A program made the translations under genes and the position numbers. From Hirundichthys speculiger (taxonomy: Eukaryota > Chordata > Actinopteri > Beloniformes > Exocoetidae), in the NCBI GenBank assembly GCA_018398805.1, contig JAGFBZ010002567.1, positions 1,180,501-1,244,500 on the forward strand: a stretch of 64,000 nucleotides of DNA. Reading direction: 5' to 3'. Shown in pieces: positions 49,513 to 63,972 of this stretch (positions are counted from its first letter, which is position 1; each line of letters starts with the position of its first letter). The notes beneath the pieces are model-generated. The model worked only from the letters and a program-made list of their open reading frames with translations. It did no database searches and was not told where the DNA came from.

Positions 49513-51469
49513 TAATATACCATTAATTGTTTTCTTTGATTGATATTTAAACAAGCCACATATGTTGTTACTCTTTATTTAAAAGAAGATTTCTTTTAAA
49601 GCTGAGGTTTATCTGTGCTCCTGGGGTTGGCACTAGTTAAGTTAAAATATAAATACCAGTTAAGCGAATGTGTATTCACACTGCAGGAAAATTGTGACAC
49701 AACTGCTATTTATTTAATGCCTTGACTTCTCAGATTCCTGTGAAATGCAGATCATTTCTCATACTAAGATGCACTGCTACTGTGCTTGCAGATGCATTAA
49801 TGGGACTGCAGGAGGTTCAGACATGAAACAAGCTGAAAATGATGTTAGGTCCACTTTTATGATGGTTGTCACTCTTTGTTACCGGAAAACACCAGGTTGC
49901 TCATTCTAACGTCACACGATGCATTCACTTGTTGTCAGTTTTATGCTATGAGAACAGGTTATGAAAGGGAACCTGATTCAGGTTTGGCGTGCTTGCTGTG
50001 CTAAGAGGAACAGTTTCTTAAAGACGCCTGTTCTGAACCCCTAAATATATTTCCATAGATGTTGGGTGTGAACAGGGGTTGGACATTATTTACAGCGTGC
50101 TCATCTTATCATCCGGTATTTTTTTCATCTTCCAGTGTAGATGAGAGGCTGTCAGTTTCTCCAGAAATTTGCCATCATTGTTCTTTCAGTGATCATGTGG
50201 AATGTGCAGACCATGGCAATAGGATTAGATTCACCTCTTTGATCAAGCATACAGGAAATAAAATCTCTCTGCCACACTTTACAGAAAACATTAGATGTGC
50301 CTGTTCAGATGATTATGTACTACTTTGAGTGTGTAAGACATGTTGCCGCTGTCTGACAATGCAGACATTCAGTCATCAATGCTGCTAGTGTGAAATGTGA
50401 GCTGATGTGCAGATGCCTGCCAGAGTGAAAGCCATCAGAAGTGCCATCTATTAGTTTTATTCTTGTTCTGCAACGGCATTTTAAATGGACAGAAATGTAG
50501 TAATAGTATCCAGCATTCGTGGTTCTTTAGCAGCCTGTTAAATGCAGAAACCTGACATGTAATTACTGACTGCGCACATAAAAGTCACTTGTTGCCTGTC
50601 GTTGTGTACGGCTCTTGAGCATACATTTGATTACATGACTTAGAAATCTGAATGTGAGTATAAGATCCCAGTGAAATGTCTGGTCTTCCTTCTTTCTTAT
50701 GTGACGTAAAAGCAAATGTTTGCACCTCTCAGTTCTCCTGCTTTCTGTCTCTCAATCCCTAAAAGACATTCATCCTCTCACTGATGTCACTCTGTGTTGC
50801 ACTTGTCTCTACAGTCACACAGCTGACGAAGGCTAAAATGATGCATAGTATTTATTGATCCTGTTATCAAAGCCCCAGATGTTTCTTCTTTTTAGTGTTT
50901 TTTCTACTTTATTGTTCCCAGTTTCGCTGTGCGATCCTCCATATACAATTCACACCCAAGGCTGACACGGTGACTGACAGGCCAGACAACCAACACACCT
51001 GTCTGCCTGTCAGAGAGCTAATTTTAGCTCCTAGACCCACACTACTAACAACAGAATTTGACATCTGAGTTCTATTTTACACTGTGTAACAGAGCGATGA
51101 TTCCATTTTACAGATAGATGATATTCTTGACTTGAAGGTTTTTTTTTAAAGGGCTTAATGAGGGATTGTGTCTTGAATATTATTTTTTTTAAAGAAAAAT
51201 TAACATGGAAGTCTTTGCAGAGTTGTTTTTTAAAATGATTCTGACAAAAAAAACTTTACACATAATAGAGGTCGGAGATCGTGGAGTGATATAAATTCTT
51301 CCGTTCTCTATTTTTAAGTCCTTGCCATGTTCATATTCACACAATAACTTATTTCTGCGTTTAGGTTTCCACACTGAAACCCAGCCTGTGCTCTCTTTGC
51401 TCAGTCTCTCTCGGGTGTTGGAATGCATATCTGTTGGTTTTAGGCTTCCGTGTTGTCCGAGTGACTGAC

Positions 51470-52045
51470 ACATGAGCCAATTGATTGAGCACACAAGTTC
51501 CGCCCTTTAAAGAGTTACTACTACCAAAACAACCCCTCCCACTTTGGCTTACTCTAGCAGCAGCTCAGGGAAAGCGAGGCTGTTACTCACAGACAGGGAC
51601 ACCGTCAGAAAAAGACGGAGCACAAGAGACAGAGATTGGGGTGAGGGAGAGCGGGAAGATCATATTTCCATCGGTGGAGGGAAAAACTAAACACAGGGAC
51701 TTGAAAGAGAGAAGCAGGGTGAGAAAGGGTACCAGAAAGAGTGCATGGCTAGATTAGGAAAGGGACAGATCACATGTTGCTCTGGCATGAAAGATAAGTG
51801 CAAGTGAGAGGGAGAGCAGGGGAACAAACCACCTACTGTCAAACCACTGAACAGTGTTGAGACGGACTGTGGAAAGACCAGACTGAGGAGAGGACGTTCC
51901 CATCGGATCATCTCAGACCAGTGAGGACTGTCATCAGATCCCAGCAGTGACCGGAGCCAGTGGGCCGGGGGGGCAGCTGTGCAGCTTTTTTTTTTGTGGA
52001 CAGCACATATGTTGTCTGTTTGAATTTGGAATGAAAAATCAGATG
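51470..52045 (+). promoter_or_regulatory. pde4d: PDE4D9 core promoter and 5' leader (predicted)
   Basis: A CCAAT box (51477-51481), a GC-box-like CCGCCC (51500-51505) and a TATA-like TTTAAAG (51506-51512) follow each other at ordinary promoter spacing on the + strand. This predicts a start near 51535-51545 and a leader of about 500 nt. The leader is strikingly purine-rich (51590-51900) and contains short upstream ORFs, for example one beginning at the ATG near 51745. It leads directly into the PDE4D9 exon. No experimental start is available. Confidence 0.45.
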
Positions 52046-52110
52046 ATGAGTATCATTCTTAAACCACGGTCACGCTCCACCAGCTCATTGAAGAACACGG
52101 AGGGAATATG
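52046..52110 (+). CDS. pde4d: pde4d alternative first exon, PDE4D9 isoform
   Basis: The exon encodes MSIILKPRSRSTSSLKNTEG plus Ile and the first two bases (TG) of a Cys codon, then the donor GTAAAT (GT at 52111). Mammalian PDE4D9 begins MSIIMKPRSRSTSSLRTAEA, so the first 15 residues differ only at position 5. Splicing to the 60579 exon completes the Cys and continues FDVDNG, exactly as in mammals. It specifies a long (UCR1+UCR2) cAMP phosphodiesterase isoform with its own N-terminal targeting sequence. In-frame ATGs also occur at 52043 and 52031 (the latter with G at -3), which would add Met or MKNQM. The start at 52046 is chosen by similarity to mammals. Confidence 0.95.
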
Positions 52111-52421
52111 GTAAATAGACAGGAAACTTTGCCCAGCTGGAAATGTGTTGCTCTATTGTGTGTTGCTCTATTGTTCTGCATCTGCCTGTTTGTTGCTTTA
52201 TGAAATACTTTTCCTCTGTTTCACCGGCACAGTCCACACTTTTTTTTTTTGTCACAGTTGCTTTGATTTCTTCTTTCTTTTTGGATCTTTCAGCGCTTGT
52301 CTAAATGCCATTTCTCTGGTTAACACTCGTTTTGTTTAGTGGTTCACCTAAAACGTTAGCCACAGATGCAACATGTCAGTGTGGGTTTTGTGTCTGCTGT
52401 CTTTGTAGGCACTGCTTATTC

Positions 52422-52429
52422 TGACGTCA
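52422..52429. promoter_or_regulatory. Perfect CRE palindrome TGACGTCA near PDE4D9
   Basis: The exact consensus cAMP-response element occurs in TTCTGACGTCAGAGG, 312 bp downstream of the PDE4D9 exon end. CREB-family binding here would give feedback of cAMP on a cAMP-degrading enzyme. The position is intronic, so this is an inference. Confidence 0.5.
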
Positions 52430-55400
52430 GAGGATTACATAGCCGTTGTCATTTCTTACCGTACGTTACATCTTGCCAGACTTGCATCACACATGTTAAT
52501 CCTGGTGCCTTGGTCTTACTGTGCTTTTAGTCACTGTCCTCTCAACAAATGAAACACAAAGTTGTGAAACAGCAACGGCGTCGTTCTTTGAAGAATGTGT
52601 CCTACATTCTCCTGTATTCACAGGGCTCCAGCTGAATTCAGGATGCAAAATGCATCGCCTGGGGCACAACTTGCCCTCCCCACCCCTCTTGTCTCCTTCC
52701 TTCTCATGTTTCAGCTTGCCTTTACCAGTCAGCACTAATTTAGTAATAAGAAACTGCCCTAAAGTTTGGCTCTAGAAAGTTTTTTTTTAATCCGTCTGAC
52801 TTGTGGACTGGGGTGTGAATTACTTGAAACAAGCCTTGGAAAATAAGCCATGACTGACATCATCTGTTTTAATGTCAGCTTATTAATCTATTTCACAACT
52901 TCCCCTTCAGAAAAAAGACGCTTGTGTGACATGAGCACGTAGTAATCTGGTTGTAGTGCCCCAAAGGAGAACAGGTGTCAGACACTTGGATACATGAAAG
53001 TAGGTAATGTCTGAACCTTCATAACCTCCATCCCTGATTTTCCTGTCAGAGCTGACTGCAGATTCTGGTTCCCCCCCTTGTTCAAATCTGAGAATCTGGC
53101 AGTATTTGGTTTGTATGAGCCATCTTCTTGAATGGCTGTCAAAAGCAGTGCTCAGCTGGACAAGACATCCGCCTCCTCCATCTGTCCTGCTCTCCTTTCT
53201 GCTGTTATTTGCCGTTCTTTTGATGGCTTGTTCCACTTAATTATATTAATGCTTTGTCTTTCATAACAGTTGGGGCTAGTAAGATCTACAGAAGATTTGT
53301 AATATTTACTACAACTTCAAATATCTGAATTGACAAGTGTGTTAAATCAAAGGTGTTTCTAAGTGCAGTCAGCTCACAGGTTAAGTATATGTGCTTGCGT
53401 TTGTAAGCTGCGACGGCTTATGTGTCCATATGCTTGAATGAGTGCTTGCAGGCTCGTGCGTCGAGTGCACAAATCCCCATGTGCGTCTGTGTGTGCGTAG
53501 CTGTGTAAGACAATGACGTGCTCTGGGTGTGAGACATGCCCACCCCTGCCCTGAACAAATTCACACAGACCCCTTTTCACCCAAGTATGCAAATGCGTGT
53601 TTGCGTGCGCAGACTTTTGGTAACCAACAAAGTGTTAGCTGAGTAAATCTGGCTTGGGTTTTGGGAAGGTGACAGATTAGTAGACAGGAATGTGTGGATT
53701 TTCACGAAACCTGTTTAGTCCCACAACCACTAGGGCTTCTCTTCCTATCATATAAGCTGGAGTTAAAAAGGAAAAAAAAAAAAAGAGCAGAGAATTGAGG
53801 AAGTCTTAGTTTGAACTTTAGTTTTTGCATCTGGTCTTTGTCAGTCCCCAGCTGGACATCTCTGACAGCCAGGGAGGAAATGTTGAAGGTCACATGTCTG
53901 GCCTGTCATTGGGGCTGACAAGTTATCCAACATATTATCCAGATTTGACCTTTAGTATTCCAATCCTAAAATGATAAATAAGACAGAAAACAGTTGAATA
54001 GACTTATCTATGTTGGAGCAAGATTGGCTCTGTTTTAACCACAAGACCCAAGATGACGCCACATTTCCATGGTAACCTCTTTTTATGTGTCATGATTGAC
54101 TGACTTTTCTGAATGGTGCAGTGACAGCAGGTGTTAAAGCAGTGTCACGACTAACGCTGAGGGTTCACATTACTTACGTGTAACTGATTGGGCCAGAACG
54201 AGAGAAGGGGAGAGCAGAAGAGGGGATAAAAAAGCTCTGAATCAACAAAACGATTAGATCAACCTTCACTTCAACGCTAAATCTTTCTTCCAGAGTCACT
54301 TTCTGGACAGTTAAGTTCTGCGTGGTATTTAGAAGCTGCAGTCAATTTGACATCATCCTGTTTGATCGCTTCTAAAATTCACAAGTGAATTGTGCAAATA
54401 ATCAACTTTGATTGATATCCCAATGACACATTTGACTTTTGCACCCTGGTATGTGTTAGTTTCCACTTAATGTGTGTGTATGGATTTATAGGGGTTCGTC
54501 CACTCCTGTGAAGATGTGGCTTTGTTGGGGATGTGGATGTGGGTGGTGCAGATAGAGAGAAGAAGAGTCATTGTTATCAGCGAATAGACAGTCACTTATC
54601 TGCTTGACCCGATGGCCTCGTGGGGACTGGTCTCGTCACAATTTCTTCCCGTGTTTTGTGGGTAATGTAATATGAAGGTTGCTGACGGTTTTGGCTGCAG
54701 GCTTGCCAAGCAGGATGGCGAGGACGGTGCTCAATAATAGAAAACTTTGAATACTAACCTGCCATATTGTGGATTTACATTAGGGCTAGATTTCTCAACT
54801 ACAGGACATTATTCAACAGTGGAAATGAACTACGGTACATCCTGTACGTGCAGCAATATCAGGTTTTCTGCCATTTGCACCACAAATCCGAGACAAATAT
54901 GATGCTCCCATTCTCATATGTACATAACGTTCTGTGCCTTTCTTTACTGCCGTCTTGCCTTAAAATATGTGATCAGCATTGGAGATTTGCTATGCAACAG
55001 CACTGCTGTTATAAATGTAATATCTTAGAGTGTTTTGGTCATCAGGGGGAATGTTGCAAGTTATTAAACGAGACCGTTTTACAGCTATATGCTTTTAATT
55101 GATGCATCCATGTGATGAAGTCTGTATTTACTGTAACAGATAATATTGTCTAGTTAGACTTACAGAAACGTTTCATAGAATAACAGAATATAGTAAGATT
55201 GCATTCAGTGGGGAGATTCTCCACATTTAATGAAATACATAAATAACAATTTTTGGTCTAAAAGGCTATATTAGTTATTTGTAAAGCTGGGTATTGGCTT
55301 TTTTTTTTTTTTCTGGCATTTCCAATATGATTTTTCAATTTTTAGCTCATCAAATTATAAATCTCTTTTAGTACCTCTGTCAAAGTCAAAGTTTTGTAGA

Positions 55401-58400
55401 AAGTATATATTTTGATTTGGCAAACTATATCAGTCCTGTCAATATCTGTCTGTATTTAAGGAGTCCGTGTTATGACCCATTGCAGGTTCATAATTTTGTT
55501 TTGAGGATCTACCACAGTAGGTTTACATGGTTTACACTGTAACACCATCTCTTGTCACATTCTCTCTGAAATGTTTTATTTTAGTTTAGTTTTCCATTCT
55601 GTCAGTCCTGGTCTATCGTCTGATGTGGTATAGAGGAGGAAAGCTGTTTATTCTTGTCTGCTGTAAGCCAAACTAGTTACTAAATAGTCGTGTTGCTGTT
55701 AAATAAAGGGGAAAGAACTTTTTGCTTGTTTGTTTGTTTTGTTTTGTTTTTGCTGTGACTTTTAGTTTTAGGTTTATTTTACATGAAAAAGCTTTATATG
55801 CAGCATGAAAAGATAGAATGTGGCCATAGTGATGTGTTGAAACAATAACTTGCTTGAGCAATTTTTCTAATACACACTTTCAGTTAAAGCTAGAAAAAAA
55901 AAGTCTGACCTGTTATTGTGCTCTATAGTGCCTCAAAACATAATTCAGTTTCACCCAAATTCATGAGTTAAGATCATTTGAGTTAGAGATAAATTTCTCC
56001 CAGAGCTGGTGAGCCTGTGTTTTACCCTTGTCCTCTTTCTTAAGCATTTTGCTTTCATAACAGTGCCATGCGCTTCAGGGTTATGTACCTCACTCTCTTA
56101 ATGCTTGTCAGTGCACCATCTTGAATGTTGATGCACACACTCCTGAAAACATACAGCTTTGGAGGCCAAACTCAATTAAATAAAAAAAAAGAAAAGAAAG
56201 AAAAGTGAAACATGAAGGTTTGTCCAGATCTCTAAAAGTTAATCTGTGGTTTAAAGCTGTGAAAGGTCAACATGCCATAGTCCGCAGACTGGTGCAGTCA
56301 GTTCAGTTCAGTTCAAAGATACTAAACTAATCCCCCGAGATAAATTCATAATTCATGGTAGCACTCGTGTGACAAGGCATGAGCCATGACTTGCGAACAG
56401 TTAATGAACTTTTGGAGAGTTGTGCGGCTAAATCAACTGCGCCGAACGTGAGGTGCTGAATGTCAGCATAATGACAGAATGCAGAATGTCGCCGTTGTCA
56501 TGCAGCGAGATGTATTAAAACGTTCATAAAACTGCAGCGCTCTGTTGTGAGATCGGGTTGAGCTTTGACATATTTGTCTTCGTCCTTCCTCCACGGCCTG
56601 CTCTGCTTTCTGTCCTCGCAGCTTTCTAAAATAAGTCAAGTGTCATCTTCCCTCTGTCTGCTTCAGCATGCAGCTCTGTTCTGATCCACATTCATCTGCA
56701 CTTTGTAAACACAAATGTGACTCCAGGTTTTTGAAAATTCTTTTTCTAAATATGGCCTCAGTTGTATCTCAGTTTGAGTGTCAATTGAAAGTTCACACTC
56801 CGCGCAAAAACACATTTGAATCTCTTAATATGCCCAGTGTCGGTGCGCAATGTTTTCTTTTTTAAACCAACCCAGAGTCATTGTTTCACGTCAACTTTTG
56901 CAGAGTTGATAATTGATCAAGTGACCCAAGGCTTAAAACAAATCAGAGATTTGTGTGTGTGTGTTGTGAAAGAGAGGAGAGGAAGTCAAGGAGCTGGGTG
57001 AACAACTAAGATTTGATAGAGGCGGCGAGAAAGTGGATAAGAAAGCTGTGTTTTGTCCTTTGGCGTATATGTGACCCAGCAGCGTTATACAGAGTGATAT
57101 CTCAGCAGTCAGTACTCATCTATCTTGACGCCCTTGCAGCTATGTGTTCTTATTGTAACCATATCAGTTTTCCCTCTTTTTATGCAACGTAAACTCAATC
57201 GTGGTGCTCTACTACTGTAGGAAGTTGTATTCTTCTCTGCTCACATATTTGCTCACATTTGTGGCTAAACCTGCTGTTCAGGGCCATTCAGGGTTCTGTA
57301 ACAAGTGTATCCTATCTTGTTTTTATTTTCCAGCAGCTCACCTTCAGACATCAGGTTTATATATGTCAGCGCTTTCAGCCTTGTACAGATTATTTTATCT
57401 AAATATGTCTGCTGCAACAAATGTTCAATGCCTTGAACATTTAAAAAAAATCGTTCTTGATTAAATTGACATGTGATTTTTTTTTTGCGTTACAATGCTG
57501 TATTTGCTGACAACTTTCAAGAGCAGTTCTTTTGTGGGTTGTGCACGAGCCTTTGTTTACCCTCACAGCAACGTCATAGAGGTGTTGACGTTTTTCTCGC
57601 TTTTTTTCTGTTACTTCTACCCCTCCCAGTCGGGTTACTCTGTTTTGTGTCAGCGTTGGGAACAATGCCAGACATTCTTATTTCATTGCTGGTGCAATAC
57701 AATGGAAACCCTCCTGCAAAGATAATATCTTATTCCCAAAAAAGGCGTGGCTGCGGGATGAAGAGGAATAGAGGAGTTACGTAGGCTGTGATGTCAGAGT
57801 AGGTGCAATAATGAATCATTTATCAAACATATGGTGAGTGTCACATTTCGACACTTTTAACGATCTCCCGATTGGTCATCCTGATCTTTGTCTTGTTCAC
57901 ACACAGGACACGCACACACCCATAGCCTCTTATCGCACACAGCTGCAGAACGGGGTGATCCGTGTGAGGAATGACAGCTAAGATCACCTGTGATTCTGCG
58001 CTTCAGGCCAAAAAGAAAACAGATGGATTACTTTGTGTGATAAGAGGGCGTGTTGTATGTGAGTGTATGAGAAGATAAAACTGACTGACGTGCTTCTGAT
58101 CTGTGGTTAAAAATAAAAGCAAGAGGGAGGAGATTTGAGAACAGAGATTGGGGTGATGTGTGAAAGATGAGATAAGTGCAGCTTCGAAGAAAAGTTGCAG
58201 GAGTCATGTGTGTTTGCCAAAGAACTTGCCAGAGAAGAGGAAGAGGACAATACAATTGACCTTTTGCTCAGCCGGACGGTCAAACTATCCTGTTCCACAA
58301 CCTGAACTTGCTCTCACTTAGCTGCTGCTCCTCAGTGAGATCCCAGAGATATAGCTCAGCTCAAACCATTTACCAGTAATTGTTGGAAAAAATATGCTTG

Positions 58401-58635
58401 GCATGTCCTGCGAATCATTGTGGTGGTTGTCCTTCAGATATACAGAACTGACTTTTTGTGTTCTACTATGAGAGGTATCTGCTCCAGAAGCTGTAGAGAT
58501 GTGTATTTTATTTGCTTGTATGTTTATTTCAGACCCCTATTGTTGAAAAAAGGTAGAAGTGATTAAATCTGCTCCTAATTACGGAAAAACTAAATAAAGC
58601 ACACAGGCAACTGCAGAAACATTTACAATGAAATG

Positions 58636-59033
58636 TTATAGAGCAGTGATTCCCAAAGTGTGGGCCGCGGCCCCCTGGTGGGCCGTCGTGGTACTGCAGG
58701 TGAGCCGTGAGCGGTCATTAAAATTAAACAAATGTGTTTTAAATCCTCGATCTTTTTTAAATATGTTTTTAATTACTGTAAAATATTCATGACATGATTA
58801 AAAAAACATTAAGTAGTAATAAAACAACTGTTATTCAATTGTTATTCTACTGTGATCTTAACAAGTGACAAGTGTCAACTTATTTGTTGACCCCTTACAT
58901 TAATATCGGAACATGGTTCCTAGTCCTGTATGTTGATCACAGTTGTGATTAGAGGTTTCAGTGGGCCGTGGAGATTTTTCACATTTCAGATTGGGCCTTG
59001 GTATTCTGAAGTTTGGGAATGGCTGTTATAGAG
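58636..59033 (+). mobile_element. hAT-type MITE, copy B
   Basis: The element at 58644-59025 begins CAGTGATTCCCAAAGTGTGG and ends AAGTTTGGGAATGGCTG, and is flanked by a perfect 8-bp duplication TTATAGAG (58636-58643 and 59026-59033). The terminal inverted repeats are CAGTGATTCCCAAAGT / CAGCCATTCCCAAACT. It has no coding capacity. The first 100 bp align closely with the reverse complement of copy A at 43977-44326. Confidence 0.92.
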
Positions 59034-60525
59034 CAACACATCTTTGAAAGCCCCTCCCCACTTTCTCTGTAAAGTCTTTATCGTATATTCACTGTATATA
59101 ATCATTTATTTTTCTTCAAATTTGTTCAAGTTTCGTCTACTGCGTCTCTCGCCATATTAAATGACAATGCTTTTGTAACTTCCTTCCACTGGTCCCTGGT
59201 TCGTCATACAAGGTGACAGAAAATGATCCAGCTATTGTTCCTACAGGATATGAAGGATATGAATGCTTTTGTTTTAGGATTTTCATGTTCCAAGGAACTT
59301 TACGTGATAATACCTGACCTTGATATTGTTGAAGTAACATGACTGCGCTTCTTTTGTACATCACCTCCTCCTTCATCACCTCCGCCGGCTCTGGCTGCCA
59401 TGTCTCCTGCAGCTGGAGCTGCATTTGAGTGGCAGCAGGGGAAGCACAAATATTAAGTTTTATGAGGCTTCAACAACTAGTGACATTTGCCTCTGAGGTT
59501 AGAATTCAGTATAATGACTTCTTTATATTTATGTTTATAATCATTTTTTTTTAAGCAAAAACCATTTAAGCCGTTATGTGTTTTTTTTTTAATATCTTTC
59601 TGAATGTGAAATACTCTGAAGAAATTATACGAGTTCAAAATAAAAAGCATTTTAATTTTGTAATGAAAAGAAATATTTGAAGTCCTTAGATCTGCTTTGT
59701 ACACGATGTGACTGTGCATATATATGCCCAAACAATTTTCCCACTGCTCCTGGAAAGCTCCTGCTATTCCATGTGCACATGGCTATACAAGCCTGCCAGT
59801 GGGAAAACACCATCTCGACCACAGCGTCTCACACTCGTTACAACACAGACAGTATTGGATTAAATATGTCGCCGTTCCCATTGAGAGGATTGTGATGATG
59901 ATTATAATAAAGGGGAACATCGTCCCCGTGTGTATTACATATCGGGCTGAGGGGAATCCCACACTGACCTTAGCATCCGCACCATGCCGGATTATGAGAT
60001 TGCGTGCTAGCCCTGGCGATGAGGCAGATATCCCTGGAGATCTGCATTAGTCATCACCTGGTGAACAATCACCTTGGAGACTAAGGAGCTCATCATGACA
60101 TCCCAGTGGGATATGATGTCATTGATTTTTGGAAACGCCACTCAGCTGTGAGTCAGTGGCGTTAATAGAGCAGAGGTATTCCCTGGGGCTCTGAGCAGAG
60201 ATTGAATACAGGATACAGCTATTGCTGGATTGGTTGGAGCTCGCGCTGATTTGCCAGTTCTGAAACTAATCCCCTATCAGTCAGATAATCAGTGACTGGC
60301 TGATTTATCATTTTAATCAATCAAATGTATGGGCAATTCATTCACACCCACCTGTAGTGAGGAGGTGGGAGCCTAGTTTTAAGCCCACATTATATGAGTT
60401 CATCACTAATCATCAACTCAGTTTTCAGAAATGCAGTGTTAAAGGTTACTGATGAAACTGTGGAAACCTGATCAATGTATCTCCTCCCAGATCTTTTCTC
60501 TTTTTGATATGTAAATGTTGCTTGA

Positions 60526-62719
<2,194 letters not shown>

Positions 62720-62756
62720 TCATGGTGACGATATGATTGTAACGCCATTTGCACAG
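62720..62756 (+). CDS. pde4d: pde4d exon: UCR1 micro-exon (37 nt)
   Basis: A 37-nt exon between TTCTTCCAG and GTAAGC. The first base completes Ile, then HGDDMIVTPFAQ is encoded. The mammalian PDE4D counterpart reads HGDDLIVTPFAQ, a single Leu to Met change. The exon ends on a codon boundary. The very small size matches the known PDE4 gene structure. It is part of the UCR1 helix that contacts UCR2. Confidence 0.97.
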
Positions 62757-62848
62757 GTAAGCACATGTTGACTGGTCTTAATATTCTACATTGATCTGTC
62801 GTCACAATTTATGAATGAATCCGTGATATTCTGCTCCGTTCCCCTCAG
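62757..62848 (+). other. pde4d: pde4d intron (92 bp)
   Basis: A short intron from GTAAGC to the acceptor CGTTCCCCTCAG. Such minimal introns are typical of compact teleost genes. Confidence 0.95.
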
Positions 62849-62925
62849 GTTCTTGCAAGCTTGAGAACTGTACGAAACAACTTTGGTGCATTAACAAATC
62901 TACAACAAGACAGAGCATCCAATAA
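62849..62925 (+). CDS. pde4d: pde4d exon: UCR1 middle (77 nt)
   Basis: It begins GTTCTTGCA after CCCCTCAG and ends AATAA before GTAAGT. The product is [20 protein letters not shown], then DRASN and the first two bases of a Lys codon. The family sequence in mammalian PDE4D is [25 protein letters not shown]. The exon here is 77 nt against 74 nt for the mammalian form as I recall it, because a second Gln codon (CAA CAA) is present. Loss of the mammalian Pro (RAPSK to RASNK) brings it closer to the SNK seen in PDE4A and PDE4B. Confidence 0.96.
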
Positions 62926-63683
62926 GTAAGTGACAAAAGATGCCAAGTCCTGATGTTGTGTCTAGTTATTTTTTTCTTCATGCGGAAATTTAAGAAACAA
63001 TTTGTAAGATTCAGCAATATTTACAGGCCAATTTCAAGGAGCAAACTGAAACTTTCTGTTCAGAAGTGTAGGAGAAGCTTCAGTGGTTGCTAAAGCCTTT
63101 CCATAGAGCCTGTGGTTAGTTTGCTTATTATAGGATGTTAAACTATGGGACTGCAACATAGCAGATTACCCTTAACAGGACCTGTGTTGTATGTTGATAG
63201 AAGTGAGTCTTTCTTGGGTAATGAAACACAGCAGATATTATTTTCACACAATTCTTACTAATCAAAACAGAGTTATGAACATATTTTCCTAAATTACACA
63301 GTACAGTGAATCTGTCTAACTTGGAAAAACTGCACTGCAATGACAATAGTTAAGATACCAGGATATGATAAACTGATATTTTATCAGTCCCCTAATGACC
63401 AAAATGTTCTGCTATGGAAGAGGCATTCACATCCTGCAGTTTCTTGTACTTGTACGAGAGTGATCTGCCCCTATCTGCCCTCTGCTGTCCATATTCAGTA
63501 CTGCAACAACTGCTTTTTTTAAAAGCTGCTACTTGCTACAGCGCTTGATATATCATAGGTGCAAAAATAAGTAAAATGAAACAATGCTACTTCAGTGCCA
63601 TGAGCTTTGAATTCACAATTTTGATGTAAGAAAACTACATGTTCTGATTTCATGTCTCTGTTTATGTGTGTCCCCCGTGACAG
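62926..63683 (+). other. pde4d: pde4d intron
   Basis: Donor GTAAGT and acceptor CCCCCGTGACAG. There is no repeat or coding feature of note inside. Confidence 0.9.
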
Positions 63684-63733
63684 GAGATCACCCATGTGCA
63701 ACCCGCCACCCATCACCAAGACCACCTTCACAG
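63684..63733 (+). CDS. pde4d: pde4d exon: end of UCR1 / linker (50 nt)
   Basis: A 50-nt exon between GTGACAG and GTATGAA. The first base completes Lys (from the previous AA), then RSPMCNPPPITKTTFT and one leftover base G are encoded. Mammalian PDE4D reads RSPMCNQPSINKATIT followed by E-E-A-Y-Q-K-L. The leftover G is consistent with a following Glu codon in the next exon, outside the window. The segment links UCR1 to UCR2 and is the most variable part, here enriched in Pro and Thr. Confidence 0.95.
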
Positions 63734-63912
63734 GTATGAATGCTTGGATGTGCTCTGTACCTGGATACATGTGTACATGACACAGTTTGTGATTCGATGT
63801 GAGTGAATGTGGAATAGATTTTTGGCAACAATAAAGGAAAAATTGTTATGGTTCTAAACATTGCAACAAGTGTTATGTTGATCTTGTTCTCGCAACTGGA
63901 ACAATTGTAGGC

Positions 63913-63972
<60 letters not shown>

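Larger units (their letters stand above)
47496..51470 (+). other. pde4d: pde4d intron between candidate first exons
   Basis: No further exon is supported. The stretch holds the hAT relic at 48901-49512, which is GC-rich at its ends. The remainder is ordinary AT-rich intron. Confidence 0.6.
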
